Source: JAJPHU01 sp035553375 (GTDB lineage Bacteria > Planctomycetota > Planctomycetia > Gemmatales > Gemmataceae). From it: a stretch of DNA of 7,017 nucleotides. Positions within the stretch are counted from its first letter, which is position 1. Each line of letters starts with the position of its first letter. Shown here piece after piece: positions 5,828-7,017 of the stretch. A program made the translations under genes and the position numbers. The DNA lies in contig DATNCY010000044.1 of NCBI GenBank assembly GCA_035553375.1, positions 1 to 7,017 of the forward strand, in the 5' to 3' direction. Under the pieces are notes generated by a model, which was not told the DNA's origin, made no database searches, and worked only from the letters and a program-made list of their open reading frames with translations.

Positions 5828-6796
5828 TTATTGTTTTACACTACAATTCGGATGGCTTTTGATGAAATCGGCGATGGCCTGGTTGCTGACTCCGGCGCTG
5901 CCGCGCAGTTCGAGTTCTTTCAGATGGGGCAGACTCGCCAGTTCTTGCAAGCCTTTGTCCGTGATCTTGGTGTTGAACAGGCGCAGTACACGGAGGTTCT
6001 TGCAGTTGGCGAGAATTTTCGCGCTCTTGTCCGTAATATTGAAGCTCAATTGAAGCGTCTCAAGCGTGTTGAGCTTGGTGAGGGCGGCCAAGCCAACATC
6101 GGTCACGCGGGTGCCGTTGAGGGTCAAGAGTTGGAGGTTGGGCATCTTGGCCAGTTCGATGACGCCGACATCGCTGGCATCGCTGTTGTCGATATACAGT
6201 CTCTTGAGCTGCTTGAGATTGGCAGCGATATTGGTGGCCGGCGCGGTCCCCAGGAACATGTTGGCGACGCTCAGCTCTTCGAGTTGCGTTAGGGGAGCCA
6301 ACTCTCGCAAGCCCGCGCCCGTCACTTTCGTCGCGCGAAGGCCCAGGATCTTCAGTTGTTTCAGAGCCGCGATTTCTTTCAAGCCGGCGTCATCGACGGG
6401 GGTTTGGGAGACATCAAGTTCAGTGAGGTCTTTGAGACCAACCAAATCTTTGAGACCGACGCCGGTAATCTTGGTGCCGGCGAGGGAAATCTTGCGTACC
6501 TTGGTGAGACTGGCGAGAGCCTTGAGATTGGCATCGGTGAAACTGTCGCGGAAAACACCCACTGCGATGACGGGCTTATTCGGTTGCGTATTGTCCTGAG
6601 TCGCGTAGCCGCCGTGCGATTGAATGGTTTGGATGGCGGCTTGTTCGGCGGGATCGCCGCCGCCCGCGGTATTTCCCGATCCGAACGCGGCGGGGCGGTT
6701 CGTGCCGGTTGCCGGACCGAATCGGACTTGGCAGCCGGCCAAGACGACGATCGGAACGAGTAGCACAAGGACGCGATTGGGCTTGTTGCTGGACAT
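5828..6796 (-). CDS. Leucine-rich-repeat lipoprotein
   Basis: A 322-residue protein read from ATG at 6796 down to TAA at 5830-5828. Residues 9-19 are hydrophobic after Arg8 and lead to a lipobox L-A-G-C with Cys22, so it should be exported and lipid-anchored. Residues 23-80 are a low-complexity linker rich in Gly, Ala, Thr and Pro. From about 86, roughly nine leucine-rich units of about 24 residues follow, such as ITGVGLKDLVGLKDLTELDVSQTP, VTDVGLAALTKLNTLETLQL and ITDKGLQELASLPHLKELEL. The fourth and fifth units are irregular (NMFLGTAPATNI, DNSDASDVG), and the last is degenerate and contains Cys. This LRR type is common in planctomycetes; such domains usually bind proteins, but no partner is evident. 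AGGAGA at 6801-6806 (minus strand), 4 nt upstream, and the signal peptide favour this start over in-frame GTG 6829 or ATG 6826, which would put 10-11 hydrophilic residues in front of it. Confidence 0.85.
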   Translation of the reverse strand: MSSNKPNRVLVLLVPIVVLAGCQVRFGPATGTNRPAAFGSGNTAGGGDPAEQAAIQTIQSHGGYATQDNTQPNKPVIAVGVFRDSFTDANLKALASLTKVRKISLAGTKITGVGLKDLVGLKDLTELDVSQTPVDDAGLKEIAALKQLKILGLRATKVTGAGLRELAPLTQLEELSVANMFLGTAPATNIAANLKQLKRLYIDNSDASDVGVIELAKMPNLQLLTLNGTRVTDVGLAALTKLNTLETLQLSFNITDKSAKILANCKNLRVLRLFNTKITDKGLQELASLPHLKELELRGSAGVSNQAIADFIKSHPNCSVKQ

Positions 6797-6800
6797 GGTT

Positions 6801-6806
6801 TCTCCT
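6801..6806 (-). promoter_or_regulatory. Ribosome binding site for the LRR lipoprotein
   Basis: On the minus strand AGGAGA precedes ATG at 6796 by 4 nt. It decides against the upstream in-frame GTG and ATG. The 93-nt stretch 6797-6889 before the next minus-strand gene shows no promoter I would trust. Confidence 0.65.
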
Positions 6807-6889
6807 GGTTTCGATGGTTGAGGCATCACAAAAGGAAATCGACGAGCATGAAACAGCGATCAAACACGTCACGATACCCTAGTGCAGGA

Positions 6890-7017
6890 TCAGGCGACCT
6901 TTTTCCTGGTTTTGGGCGGATCTTTGGCTTCGACCTTTTGTTGCAGAGGTTCCAGTTGTTCGCACTGGTAATGTTCACAAACTCGGGTTTGGATTTCTTG
7001 AGCCGTCAGCAGCCGAT
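6890..7017 (-). CDS. C-terminal end of an unidentified protein (cut by the window edge)
   Basis: On the minus strand a frame is open from the right edge to TGA at 6892-6890, giving 41 residues plus stop. It reads RLLTAQEIQTRVCEHYQC, continues with EQLEPLQQ, and ends in a Lys/Pro/Arg-rich tail (KDPPKTRKKVA). The start lies outside the window. Frame openness over 42 codons and the plausible composition with a basic tail support coding, but I cannot name a family. It is on the same strand as the LRR lipoprotein, 93 nt upstream of its start, so they might be co-transcribed. Confidence 0.55.
   Translation of the reverse strand, partial: RLLTAQEIQTRVCEHYQCEQLEPLQQKVEAKDPPKTRKKVA

Noticed and set aside
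6066..6763. Plus-strand open frames opposite the LRR gene
   Set aside because: They are antisense to a protein with a clear lipobox and regular leucine-rich repeats, and their own translations show no family features.
6797..6889. A minus-strand TTGATC with a weak -10 upstream of the LRR gene
   Set aside because: The -10 at 17 nt spacing is GATTTC, with only two consensus matches; not better than chance.
1..7017. CRISPR arrays, tRNA or rRNA genes
   Set aside because: No regularly spaced direct repeats and no tRNA-like or rRNA sequence were seen.

Overview
The window is high-GC bacterial DNA and most resembles a planctomycete, although it carries no rRNA or other taxonomic marker. The suggestion rests on four things: a DUF4058 protein, a lipoprotein with leucine-rich repeats of the 'VTDxGLxxLxxLxxLxxLxL' type common in that phylum, a GT39-type membrane glycosyltransferase, and GC-rich palindromic repeats between genes.

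Layout. Positions 1-2444 (+) hold the 3' part of a spoVR/ycgB-family gene, which starts upstream of the window. Its reading frame is interrupted, without a shift, by a 400-residue intein (540-1739) placed between the NEGWA and SYWHS residues of SpoVR. The intein has complete-looking splicing motifs (Cys1, a block B His, C-terminal His-Asn, Ser +1) and a two-motif LAGLIDADG endonuclease. An unrecognised 159-residue protein (2407-2886, +) overlaps the last 38 nt of spoVR and is probably translationally coupled to it. A 26-bp perfect palindrome (2893-2949) closes this unit. A candidate promoter then leads into a polytopic GT39/ArnT-like glycosyltransferase (3048-4697, +), followed by a DUF4058 protein (4770-5579, +).

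The 5580-5827 gap lies between convergent genes and has no gene. It holds a hairpin at 5612-5648 and a nested inverted repeat at 5702-5811, built of two hairpins in opposite orientation. On the minus strand follow a leucine-rich-repeat lipoprotein (5828-6796) and the last 41 codons of an unidentified gene that enters from the right edge (6890-7017).

The genes do not form one obvious pathway. spoVR and its overlapping partner form one unit. The other genes look like separate housekeeping or accessory genes: envelope glycosylation, an unknown DUF4058 role and an exported LRR protein. The most notable item is the intein in SpoVR, which also carries a helix-turn-helix-like segment between its splicing domain and its endonuclease.
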